A model generated the notes under the pieces. That model had not been told where the DNA came from. It did not search any database and saw only the letters and a list, made by a program, of their open reading frames with translations. A program made the position numbers and the translations under genes. Below are positions 7,257 to 12,139 of a stretch of DNA of 12,139 nt, piece by piece; the first letter of the stretch is position 1; each line of letters starts with the position of its first letter. This stretch comes from JBOGVA01 sp050692195 (GTDB lineage Bacteria > Actinomycetota > UBA4738), in NCBI GenBank assembly GCA_050692195.1, contig JBOGVA010000086.1:1-12139 (forward strand). Direction: 5' to 3'.

Positions 7257-8036
7257 ATGCCTAAAGTAGTCACCCCGGATGCCACGCTCCACGTGGAGGT
7301 CGACGGGGAGGGGGACCCGGTGGCGGTCCTCGCCCACGGGCTGACGAACTCGTGCCGCGAGCTCGCGCCGCTGACCCCGCTCGTTCCCGGCACGAAGGTC
7401 AGGTTCTGCTTCAGGGGGCACGGCCACAGCAGCTCGCCCGAACGGGGCTACCGTTTCTCCGACTTCGCCCGAGACGTTGCCGCGGTGGCGGATGCGTACG
7501 ACGCCCAGGTCGCCATCGGGACGTCCTTGGGGGCGGGCGCCATCGCCCACCTGGTGGCGGCTCATCCGGATCGGTTCCGGAAGCTGATCTTCCTGCTCCC
7601 GGCGGGCCTGGACGTCCCCTTCCAGCACAAGGACCGGATGCTCAGGACCGTCCGACTTCTCGAGGGGAAGCCCCTCGAGGAGGCCGTCGAGGCCATACTG
7701 GCCGATCCCGATCGGGTGGCCATGTATGGCCAATACCCATGGCTGCAAGAACTGGATCGCCAGCTGCTGAAGGATCTGAACCCCGTGGGTGTCCCCCGGG
7801 CCATCCGGGAGGTCATCGAGGACTGGCCCCTGCACGACCGCGAAGAGATGCGGAAGGTGACCGCGCCGACCCTGCTGATCTGCCGGCGCGGGGACCCGAT
7901 CCATCCGGCGGAGGTCGGCGAGGTCCTCGCGCAAGTCATGCCGAACGCCGAGGTCCTGATGTTCGACGACGGAGCCCAGATGTACCGCTCGATCCCCGAC
8001 ATCGTGGCGAGGGTTCGGGAGTTCCTGGCGTCGTGA
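7257..8036 (+). CDS. Alpha/beta hydrolase lacking a recognisable catalytic His
   Basis: A 259-residue alpha/beta-hydrolase-fold protein. Visible features: the oxyanion-hole strand VAVLAHGL (22-29); RGHGHSS (53-59); the nucleophile elbow GTSLGAG with Ser90; and the acid in CRRGDPIHP (209-217, Asp213). In most relatives the catalytic His follows about 25-30 residues later in a GGH or GAH context; here that place reads DGAQMYRS, with Gln241 where His is expected. The enzyme may use another His, act by a different mechanism, or be a non-hydrolytic member. There is no signal peptide, so it is cytoplasmic. ATG 7257 has GAGG six bases upstream and follows the DUF4328 gene by 33 bases; its stop overlaps the amidase start (GTGA). 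The substrate is unknown; an ester, lactone or amide intermediate shared with the amidase is an inference from position. Confidence 0.85.
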   Translation: MPKVVTPDATLHVEVDGEGDPVAVLAHGLTNSCRELAPLTPLVPGTKVRFCFRGHGHSSSPERGYRFSDFARDVAAVADAYDAQVAIGTSLGAGAIAHLVAAHPDRFRKLIFLLPAGLDVPFQHKDRMLRTVRLLEGKPLEEAVEAILADPDRVAMYGQYPWLQELDRQLLKDLNPVGVPRAIREVIEDWPLHDREEMRKVTAPTLLICRRGDPIHPAEVGEVLAQVMPNAEVLMFDDGAQMYRSIPDIVARVREFLAS

Positions 8037-9466
8037 CCGGGCTTCGTGACGGCGAGCTCGAGACCGCCTTCGAGATGGCCATGGCCCTGCTGAGAAAGGA
8101 GGTCCGTGCGCTCGAGGTGGTGGAGCGGGCGATCCGCCGGGCCGAAGTTTGGCAGCCCACCATCAACGCCTTCTCCCAACTCTGGGCCGAGGAGGCCACG
8201 CAGGCGGCTCGCCTGGTCGACGCGGCGGGTCTCGGCGAGCGCACGCCTCGGTCTGGCATCCCCCTCGCCGTCAAGGACCTCTTCGACGTGGCGGGTCACG
8301 AGACCACCGGGTGTTGCTCCGCCTACCGCGGGAACGTCAGAGAGGAAGACGCCCCGGTGATCGCCCGGGTGCGGGAAGTTGGCCTGGTCATGATCGGCAA
8401 GACGAATCAGCACGAGCTCGCGGCCGGAGGGACCAACGCCGTCTCGGCGTGCGGGCCGACGTCCAACCCGTGGGACCCCGCCCGGATCACCGGGGGATCG
8501 AGCGGGGGCTCGGCGGCCGCCGTGGCTGCCGGCATCGTGCCCTTCTCCCTGGGATCCGATACGGGAGGCTCAATCAGGATCCCTTCGTCGATGTGTGGGA
8601 CGTTCGGCCTGAAGCCGACCACGGGGCAGATCCCCATCGAAGGCCTGTTGCCGCTGGCGCCGTCGATGGACTGCCCGGGGCCGATCGCCTCGACGGTCGC
8701 CGACCTCATCTTGCTGTACGACGCGAGGCCGGGGCCGCGAACGCGGCTCCGGGTCGGCTCACCCTGGCGGTGGCGGCGGCTGCGAAGGGAAAGGCGGCGG
8801 TTTCGCGTCGGGATCCCGGATGGGTACTTCACCGACCGAGTGCACCATGAGGTCTTGGAGGTGGTGTCCAGCGTCGCGTCGACCCTGGAAGGGGCCGGGG
8901 TCTCGGTCGAGCCGGTGGACGGCCGGGGGATCGAGGACGCCAGGCGGGTCTGGGCGCAGGTCTGCTATCCGGAATTCGCGCAGGCGCATCCTTCGCTCCG
9001 CGACCGGCGCCACCTGGTGGACCCGTCCGTCGTGGCCTGGCTGGAGGAGGGGGAGCGTCTGGTCCCGGACGAGCTGGCGAAGGCGGCCCACCGCAGGCGG
9101 GACATCTCCCGCTGGTTCCGGAAGAGCCTCAGGGGCGTCGATGCCTTGCTCCTCCCGACCACGCCGTACCCGGCTCCCCGGCACGATCAGGAGACGGTCG
9201 ATCTCGGGCCGGCGGGGACCATCGAGGTGAGCCGGGTCGGTCCCGGGTGGCTCACCTGCTCGGTGAACCTGGCCGGGCTCCCTGCCATGAACCTCCCGGC
9301 AGGACGATCATCGGAGGAGGTTCCGATCGGGGCGTCACTGGTAGGAAGGGAAAACGAGGAAGGCACGCTCTTCCGGCTGGCGGGGTTGTGGGAGGAGGCC
9401 TCGGGCTACCGGGCGGAGCGGCCGCCGCTGCGTTCGAGGGCAATCGAGAACACCGGCCCGTCGTGA
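8033..9466 (+). CDS. Amidase-signature-family hydrolase
   Basis: A 477-residue amidase-signature enzyme, which hydrolyses amide bonds with a Ser-cisSer-Lys triad. The triad is complete: Lys81 in LAVKDLFDV, cis-Ser156 in GGSSGGSAA and nucleophile Ser180 in SDTGGSIRIPSS. The spacings (24 between the serines, 99 from Lys to nucleophile) equal those of fatty acid amide hydrolase. CGTFGLKPTTG (188-198) is also typical. The family includes GatA, which charges Gln-tRNA, but no gatB or gatC is adjacent and the specificity half looks unlike GatA, so a general amidase (for example allophanate hydrolase-, aryl- or acyl-amidase-like) is more likely. An Arg-rich linker lies near residues 237-262. GTG 8033 overlaps the hydrolase stop by four bases. 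Its own stop overlaps the transporter start in the same way, so expression of all three should be coupled. Confidence 0.92.
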   Translation: MTGLRDGELETAFEMAMALLRKEVRALEVVERAIRRAEVWQPTINAFSQLWAEEATQAARLVDAAGLGERTPRSGIPLAVKDLFDVAGHETTGCCSAYRGNVREEDAPVIARVREVGLVMIGKTNQHELAAGGTNAVSACGPTSNPWDPARITGGSSGGSAAAVAAGIVPFSLGSDTGGSIRIPSSMCGTFGLKPTTGQIPIEGLLPLAPSMDCPGPIASTVADLILLYDARPGPRTRLRVGSPWRWRRLRRERRRFRVGIPDGYFTDRVHHEVLEVVSSVASTLEGAGVSVEPVDGRGIEDARRVWAQVCYPEFAQAHPSLRDRRHLVDPSVVAWLEEGERLVPDELAKAAHRRRDISRWFRKSLRGVDALLLPTTPYPAPRHDQETVDLGPAGTIEVSRVGPGWLTCSVNLAGLPAMNLPAGRSSEEVPIGASLVGRENEEGTLFRLAGLWEEASGYRAERPPLRSRAIENTGPS

Positions 9467-10398
9467 GGACAAGGGTCGAACCTGGCGCCGACCGAGTGCG
9501 ACGGGGCGACCTCCTCGGTGCTGCCCTCATCGGGCTGGCCTCGGTTCAGTTCGGCTCGGTCGTCGTGCTCGGCAGGATCGCCACCCGTCCCGGCGGCCTG
9601 GCCATCTCCGCGCTTCTCGCCTACAGGTTCGCCATCGCGGCATCCCTGCTGGCCGTCGTGCTGGTCGTACTCCGTCAGCCGCTGGCCGCCGCGACGGGGG
9701 AGGGGTGGCGACTCGCCCTGCTCGGGATCGGCGGCTACGCCGTGGAGGCGGCCCTCTTCTTCGCGGCCCTCCGCCACGGCACCGCGGCCGCGGTCACGCT
9801 CCTGTTCTTCACGTATCCGGTCCTGGTCTCGCTCATCGCCTTACTGGCCGGAAAGGGCCTGCCGGGGTGGCTGCTGGGTGGGGCGCTGGCGTGCGCCGTC
9901 GCCGGCGCGGCGGTCGTGGTGCTCGCGGGCGGAGGCGTCGAGATCGAGGGCCTGGGGGTGGCCTTCGCGCTGGGCTCCGCCCTGACCTTCGCCCTGTACC
10001 TGACGGGGGCGGAGGCCGTTCTGAAGCGGACGAACTCGCTGGTTGGGGCGATGTGGGTCAGCGGCTCGGCGGCCCTCGGGTTGGCCCTGTACGCGGTGGC
10101 CACCGGGACGGGCCAGTGGCCGGAGGGCTGGGGACAGTGGGGACCGGTCCTCGGGATGGCGGCCTTCACGGCGGGGGCTTTCGTGTGCCTGTTCGCCGGT
10201 CTGCGTCGCCTTGGCGCCGTCAGGACCTCGATCGTGGCCGCCGCCGAGCCGCTCATGGCTGCGCTCCTCGCCGCGATCTTCCTCGGCGAGGCCGTCGGTG
10301 CCGGCACCGTGGCCGGGGGGATCCTGATCCTGGCCGCCGCCATCGGGGCCTCTCTGGCCCGCGTGCGCGGGCGCGCCGGGCCTTCCGTCACGCCGTGA
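9463..10398 (+). CDS. EamA/DMT-superfamily transporter
   Basis: A 311-residue integral membrane protein with about ten hydrophobic segments in two homologous halves (about 15-155 and 160-300), the pattern of the drug/metabolite transporter superfamily (EamA, RhaT and YdcZ relatives). The first repeat ends with AAAVTLLFFTYPVLVSLIAL (108-127). The second has RTSIVAAAEPLMAALLAAIF followed by LGE (254-276), a conserved repeat-end motif with an invariant Glu-Pro. These carriers usually export amino acids, metabolites or small toxic compounds; the substrate cannot be told. The start is GTG 9463, a GTGA overlap with the amidase stop; the short basic N-terminus (residues 1-15) should be cytoplasmic. 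Position directly behind the hydrolase and amidase suggests export of a product or uptake of their substrate. The stop codon lies in a hairpin that may end the operon. Confidence 0.9.
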   Translation: MRTRVEPGADRVRRGDLLGAALIGLASVQFGSVVVLGRIATRPGGLAISALLAYRFAIAASLLAVVLVVLRQPLAAATGEGWRLALLGIGGYAVEAALFFAALRHGTAAAVTLLFFTYPVLVSLIALLAGKGLPGWLLGGALACAVAGAAVVVLAGGGVEIEGLGVAFALGSALTFALYLTGAEAVLKRTNSLVGAMWVSGSAALGLALYAVATGTGQWPEGWGQWGPVLGMAAFTAGAFVCLFAGLRRLGAVRTSIVAAAEPLMAALLAAIFLGEAVGAGTVAGGILILAAAIGASLARVRGRAGPSVTP

Positions 10399-10401
10399 CG
10401 G
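10385..10401 (+). terminator. Hairpin across the transporter stop codon
   Basis: CCGTCAC, loop GCC, GTGACGG form a perfect 7-bp stem that includes the TGA of the EamA gene. No T tract follows, as is common for high-GC terminators. It sits between a likely operon end and a candidate promoter for the next gene. Confidence 0.4.
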
Positions 10402-10435
10402 GCGAAGCCTCGCAGACGCGTGTCCAGGGGTCGGC

Positions 10436-10441
10436 TTTAAT
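10436..10441 (+). promoter_or_regulatory. Candidate -10 element (TTTAAT) for a leaderless SDR gene
   Basis: TTTAAT matches TATAAT at five of six positions and stands out in GC-rich sequence. ATG 10448 follows six bases later with no Shine-Dalgarno, the geometry of an actinobacterial leaderless transcript. Confidence 0.45.
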
Positions 10442-10447
10442 GCGTGC

Positions 10448-11413
10448 ATGCGGGCGTTCGTCACCGGGGGAACGGGATTCGTGGGGAGCTATCTGGCGCG
10501 CGCGCTCCGCCGGCGTGGGGACGAGGTCGTGGTACTGGCGCGCTCGCCGAGCAAGGCCGCTTTCCTTGGAGACCTCGGCTGCAACCTCGTGGAGGGGGAG
10601 GTCGGGGACGCGGGTCTCATGCGAAACGCCATGGACGGCTGCGATGCCGCTTTCCACTGCGCCGGGGTGTATCGGGTGGGTATCCCTGACTCGGAACGGC
10701 CTGCGATGTACCTGGCCAACGTTCGGGGCACCGAGCGGGTGCCCGACGCTGCCATCGACGCGGGCGTGCGGCGCGTCATCCACGTCTCCACGGTGAACGT
10801 CTTCGGGAACACCGCCGGCAAGGTCGTCGACGAGAGCTACCGGCGGCCCGGCGGAGACTTCCTCTCCTACTACGACGAGACCAAGTTCCTCGCACATCGG
10901 ATCGCCCTCGACCGCATCGCTCGAGGCGCGCCGATCCTCATCGTCCAGCCCGGCGGCGTGTACGGTCCCGGAGACCACTCGGAGATCGGGGGGCAGATCG
11001 AGCTGATGCGAGCCGGGAAGCTTCCGTTCCTGAGCTTCCCCGGCCTGGGTTTCAACTTCGTGCACGTCGAGGACGCCGCAGACGGGATGCTTCGCGTACA
11101 CGACATGGGTCGCGTCGGAGAACCCTACGTGCTGGGTGGCGAGCTCACCTCGATGGGGGAGCTGATACGAAAGGTGGCGGAGATCACCGGCCGCGGCGTG
11201 CCCAGGCTTGTCATGCCCACGAGCTTGATGAGGCTCGCCGCGCACATCGGGCCCATCGTCAGCCGGGTCTTGGGTGTGCCCCCGAACCTGCGCGAGATCA
11301 TCCGGGCCGCGGACGGAGTGACGTACTGGGCCACCGATGCCAAGGCTCGGCGGGATCTTGGGTACTCCCCTCGGAACCTGGACACGGGGCTCAGACAACT
11401 CCTCGCGGCATAA
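10448..11413 (+). CDS. NAD-dependent epimerase/dehydratase (extended SDR)
   Basis: A 321-residue extended short-chain dehydrogenase/reductase. The N-terminal Rossmann fold carries TGGTGFVG (6-13), followed by the basic ARSPSK loop (31-36), which may favour NADP. FHCAGVYRVG (69-78), Ser114 in VSTVNVFG and the Tyr142-x3-Lys146 catalytic pair (YDETK) are in place. RPGGVYGPGD-like sequence occurs as QPGGVYGPGD (167-176). The overall wording resembles dihydroflavonol-4-reductase-like proteins and the hopanoid-linked sugar epimerases (HpnA type) more than UDP-glucose epimerases, so it may act on a sugar, sterol-like or flavonoid-like ketone; the substrate is not determinable. No hopanoid genes are nearby. 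It lies 49 bases after the transporter, with a hairpin and a -10-like element between, so it is probably its own unit. Confidence 0.88.
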   Translation: MRAFVTGGTGFVGSYLARALRRRGDEVVVLARSPSKAAFLGDLGCNLVEGEVGDAGLMRNAMDGCDAAFHCAGVYRVGIPDSERPAMYLANVRGTERVPDAAIDAGVRRVIHVSTVNVFGNTAGKVVDESYRRPGGDFLSYYDETKFLAHRIALDRIARGAPILIVQPGGVYGPGDHSEIGGQIELMRAGKLPFLSFPGLGFNFVHVEDAADGMLRVHDMGRVGEPYVLGGELTSMGELIRKVAEITGRGVPRLVMPTSLMRLAAHIGPIVSRVLGVPPNLREIIRAADGVTYWATDAKARRDLGYSPRNLDTGLRQLLAA

Positions 11414-11511
11414 GAGCTTCGCTCGCTGCAACGTTTCAGACTCGGATCTATTTGTCACACAACATCTGAGTAAGGGCCCCTGCAGAAGGGAACACTTCAG
11501 GCATCCAGAGG
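11414..11511 (+). other. Intergenic region, AT-richer, probable promoter zone
   Basis: About 100 bases between the SDR gene and the small zinc-ribbon gene. It is noticeably richer in A and T than the coding sequence (around 11431-11475). I could not assign a convincing -35/-10 pair, and I see no hairpin longer than four base pairs or small ORF with a ribosome binding site. Confidence 0.3.
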
Positions 11512-11519
11512 AAAGGAGG
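11512..11519 (+). promoter_or_regulatory. Ribosome binding site (AAAGGAGG) for the zinc-ribbon gene
   Basis: AAAGGAGG five bases before GTG 11525 is a near-perfect Shine-Dalgarno sequence and supports translation of this short gene from GTG. Confidence 0.65.
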
Positions 11520-11524
11520 GGGCC

Positions 11525-11731
11525 GTGGCACAGGTGCAGCAGGAAGTCAGCGGAGGCCTTCTCTACCGGAGGTATCTACGGGCTCTCGAGCGGTACGGGG
11601 ACCCGGAGCAGGAGCAGCCCTCGCCGGGCCACGTCATCCGCCATTGCCATCGCTGCGGGCAGCGAGCCATGTTCCGACTCGACCCCGAGGGAATGTGGTA
11701 CGAGTGCCTGCACTGCAAGCACTACGACTAA
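11525..11731 (+). CDS. Small zinc-ribbon protein, function unknown
   Basis: A 68-residue protein from GTG 11525 with an excellent ribosome binding site. The N-terminal half is charged and probably helical (LLYRRYLRALERYGDPEQEQ). The C-terminal half has two Cys pairs, CHRC (44-47) and CLHC (62-65), separated by an amphipathic stretch with MWYE just before the second pair; this is the spacing of a zinc ribbon. Extra histidines flank both pairs (His41, His45, His64, His67). Such miniature ribbons can bind nucleic acid or protein, but no family name is certain. Its stop TAA is in the same frame as the following acyltransferase gene, 75 bases before that gene's apparent start, so the two are probably co-transcribed. 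Confidence 0.75.
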   Translation: MAQVQQEVSGGLLYRRYLRALERYGDPEQEQPSPGHVIRHCHRCGQRAMFRLDPEGMWYECLHCKHYD

Positions 11732-11750
11732 GGGGAGATCTTCCTCCCCT
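11731..11750 (+). terminator. Hairpin directly after the zinc-ribbon gene
   Basis: AGGGGAG, loop ATCTTC, CTCCCCT form a perfect 7-bp stem starting at the last base of the stop codon. There is no T run. It may be a terminator or attenuator in front of the acyltransferase gene, or only protect the 3' end. Confidence 0.4.
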
Positions 11751-11766
11751 GCGCTGCCGCAGGGTG

Positions 11767-11772
11767 TAGCCT
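11767..11772 (+). promoter_or_regulatory. Candidate -10 element (TAGCCT) for the WS/DGAT gene
   Basis: TAGCCT fits TANNNT. If used, transcription would start near 11779, placing the following hairpin at the very 5' end of the message. No clear -35 is seen. Confidence 0.2.
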
Positions 11773-11776
11773 CGAA

Positions 11777-11797
11777 CCCTTCGAATCACTCGAAGGG
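11777..11797 (+). repeat. Perfect 8-bp inverted repeat in the WS/DGAT leader
   Basis: CCCTTCGA (11777-11784) and TCGAAGGG (11790-11797) flank a five-base loop ATCAC. The right arm runs into the ribosome binding site GGGGAGG (11795-11801). It could be a translation-controlling hairpin or an operator for a dimeric regulator. Confidence 0.5.
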
Positions 11798-11801
11798 GAG
11801 G
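11797..11801 (+). promoter_or_regulatory. Ribosome binding site (GGAGG) ahead of an ATA codon
   Basis: GGAGG with a five-base spacer points to the codon at 11807, which is ATA. No ATG, GTG or TTG occurs in this frame between the TAA at 11729 and codon 23 of the acyltransferase. Confidence 0.55.
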
Positions 11802-11806
11802 CAGCG

Positions 11807-12139
11807 ATAGAGCGGCTGGGTCCGCAGGACGCCTCGTTCCTGTACCTCGAAACGCCCGCTTCGCATCAGCATGTGGGCGGCCTCGCCATCCTCGACCCGT
11901 CCACGGCGCCAAGTGGGAACCTCAGCTTCGACGATGTGGTGCGCGTAGTGTCCTCGCGCCTGCACCTGGTCCCACGATTCCGTCGGAAGGTCGTGGTGCC
12001 GCCGTTCGGCGTGGGGCGCCCGGCATGGGTGGACGACGCGGGATTCGACGTCGCTTTCCACATCCGGAAGGCGGCGCTCCCATCACCCGGTGGCCGCAAC
12101 GATCTGACCGAGTTCGTCCAGCGGGTGCTGTCGCGTCCC
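11807..12139 (+). CDS. Wax ester synthase/diacylglycerol acyltransferase (WS/DGAT), N-terminal part
   Basis: The last 333 bases encode the N-terminus of a WS/DGAT: (I/M)ERLGPQDASFLYLETPAS, then HQHVGGLAILDPS, later LVPRFRRKVVVPPFGVGRPA followed by WVDD and FDVAFHIRKAALPSPGG. These follow the conserved opening of the family, which joins acyl-CoA to fatty alcohols or diacylglycerol to make wax esters and storage triacylglycerol at the membrane. The catalytic HHxxxDG motif normally lies around residue 130 and is beyond the window edge (111 codons seen), so activity cannot be judged. Start: GGAGG lies five bases before an ATA codon at exactly the family's usual N-terminus; no standard start fits. 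Either ATA is used, or the base at 11809 is a mutation or sequencing error for ATG. Read-through from the upstream small gene, which shares the frame, is a remote alternative. Confidence 0.88.
   Translation, partial: MERLGPQDASFLYLETPASHQHVGGLAILDPSTAPSGNLSFDDVVRVVSSRLHLVPRFRRKVVVPPFGVGRPAWVDDAGFDVAFHIRKAALPSPGGRNDLTEFVQRVLSRP

Noticed and set aside
6741..7934. 397-codon minus-strand open frame spanning the DUF4328 and hydrolase genes
   Set aside because: It crosses two genuine plus-strand genes and the gap between them, and has no recognisable domain.
8033..9466. Amidase as GatA of the tRNA amidotransferase
   Set aside because: The catalytic triad is shared by the whole family; no gatB or gatC is adjacent, and the neighbours are a hydrolase and a transporter.
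9705..10796. Plus-strand open frame overlapping the transporter and the SDR gene
   Set aside because: Arg/Gly-rich translation typical of an out-of-frame reading; both overlapped genes are well supported.
1..12139. CRISPR array, tRNA, rRNA, insertion sequence or phage genes
   Set aside because: No regularly spaced repeats, tRNA cloverleaf, transposase motifs or terminal inverted repeats were seen on either strand by eye.

Overview
The window is a gene-dense, high-GC stretch of bacterial chromosome. GTG and TTG starts are common, several genes overlap by four bases, and candidate -10 elements of the TANNNT type sit just upstream of starts. The gene content (luciferase-like flavin monooxygenase family, wax ester synthase/diacylglycerol acyltransferase (WS/DGAT), DUF4328 membrane protein, ferredoxin-reductase-type flavoprotein) fits an actinobacterium (Actinomycetota), probably from an uncultivated lineage. 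That placement is inferred from composition and family distribution, not from a marker gene.

Left part (1-3180): the first 31 codons of an Fpg/Nei-family DNA glycosylase run off the left edge on the minus strand. Diverging from it on the plus strand are an NAD(P)/FAD oxidoreductase of the ferredoxin-reductase class, glucose-6-phosphate dehydrogenase (zwf) five bases later, and a 62-residue unknown protein with a strong ribosome binding site. The reductase and zwf are close enough to be one transcription unit; zwf would make NADPH, and the reductase would use NAD(P)H.

Middle (3233-10398): a luciferase-like flavin oxidoreductase on the minus strand faces the first unit and is divergent from a plus-strand run. 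That run is transketolase, a zinc-ribbon/DUF4328 membrane protein, an alpha/beta hydrolase, an amidase-signature enzyme and an EamA/DMT-family transporter. Three of its four junctions are GTGA overlaps, so it looks like one operon. Transketolase and zwf are the two pentose-phosphate genes present; no transaldolase, 6-phosphogluconolactonase, OpcA or 6-phosphogluconate dehydrogenase is seen. The hydrolase, amidase and exporter may form a small catabolic or detoxifying cassette, but the substrate cannot be read from the sequence. A 7-bp hairpin covers the stop codon of the transporter gene.

Right part (10448-12139): an NAD-dependent sugar-epimerase/dihydroflavonol-reductase-like short-chain (extended SDR) enzyme, possibly transcribed leaderless; a 68-residue zinc-ribbon protein; and the first 111 codons of a WS/DGAT. 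The last gene has no ATG, GTG or TTG start in a plausible place. The codon correctly spaced after a good Shine-Dalgarno sequence is ATA, and a perfect 8-bp hairpin lies directly upstream.

I see no rRNA, tRNA, CRISPR array, insertion sequence or phage gene. Most of the window is ordinary metabolic and accessory sequence. The most unusual points are the ATA start and leader hairpin of the WS/DGAT gene, the hydrolase that appears to lack its catalytic histidine, and the unrecognised small gene behind zwf.
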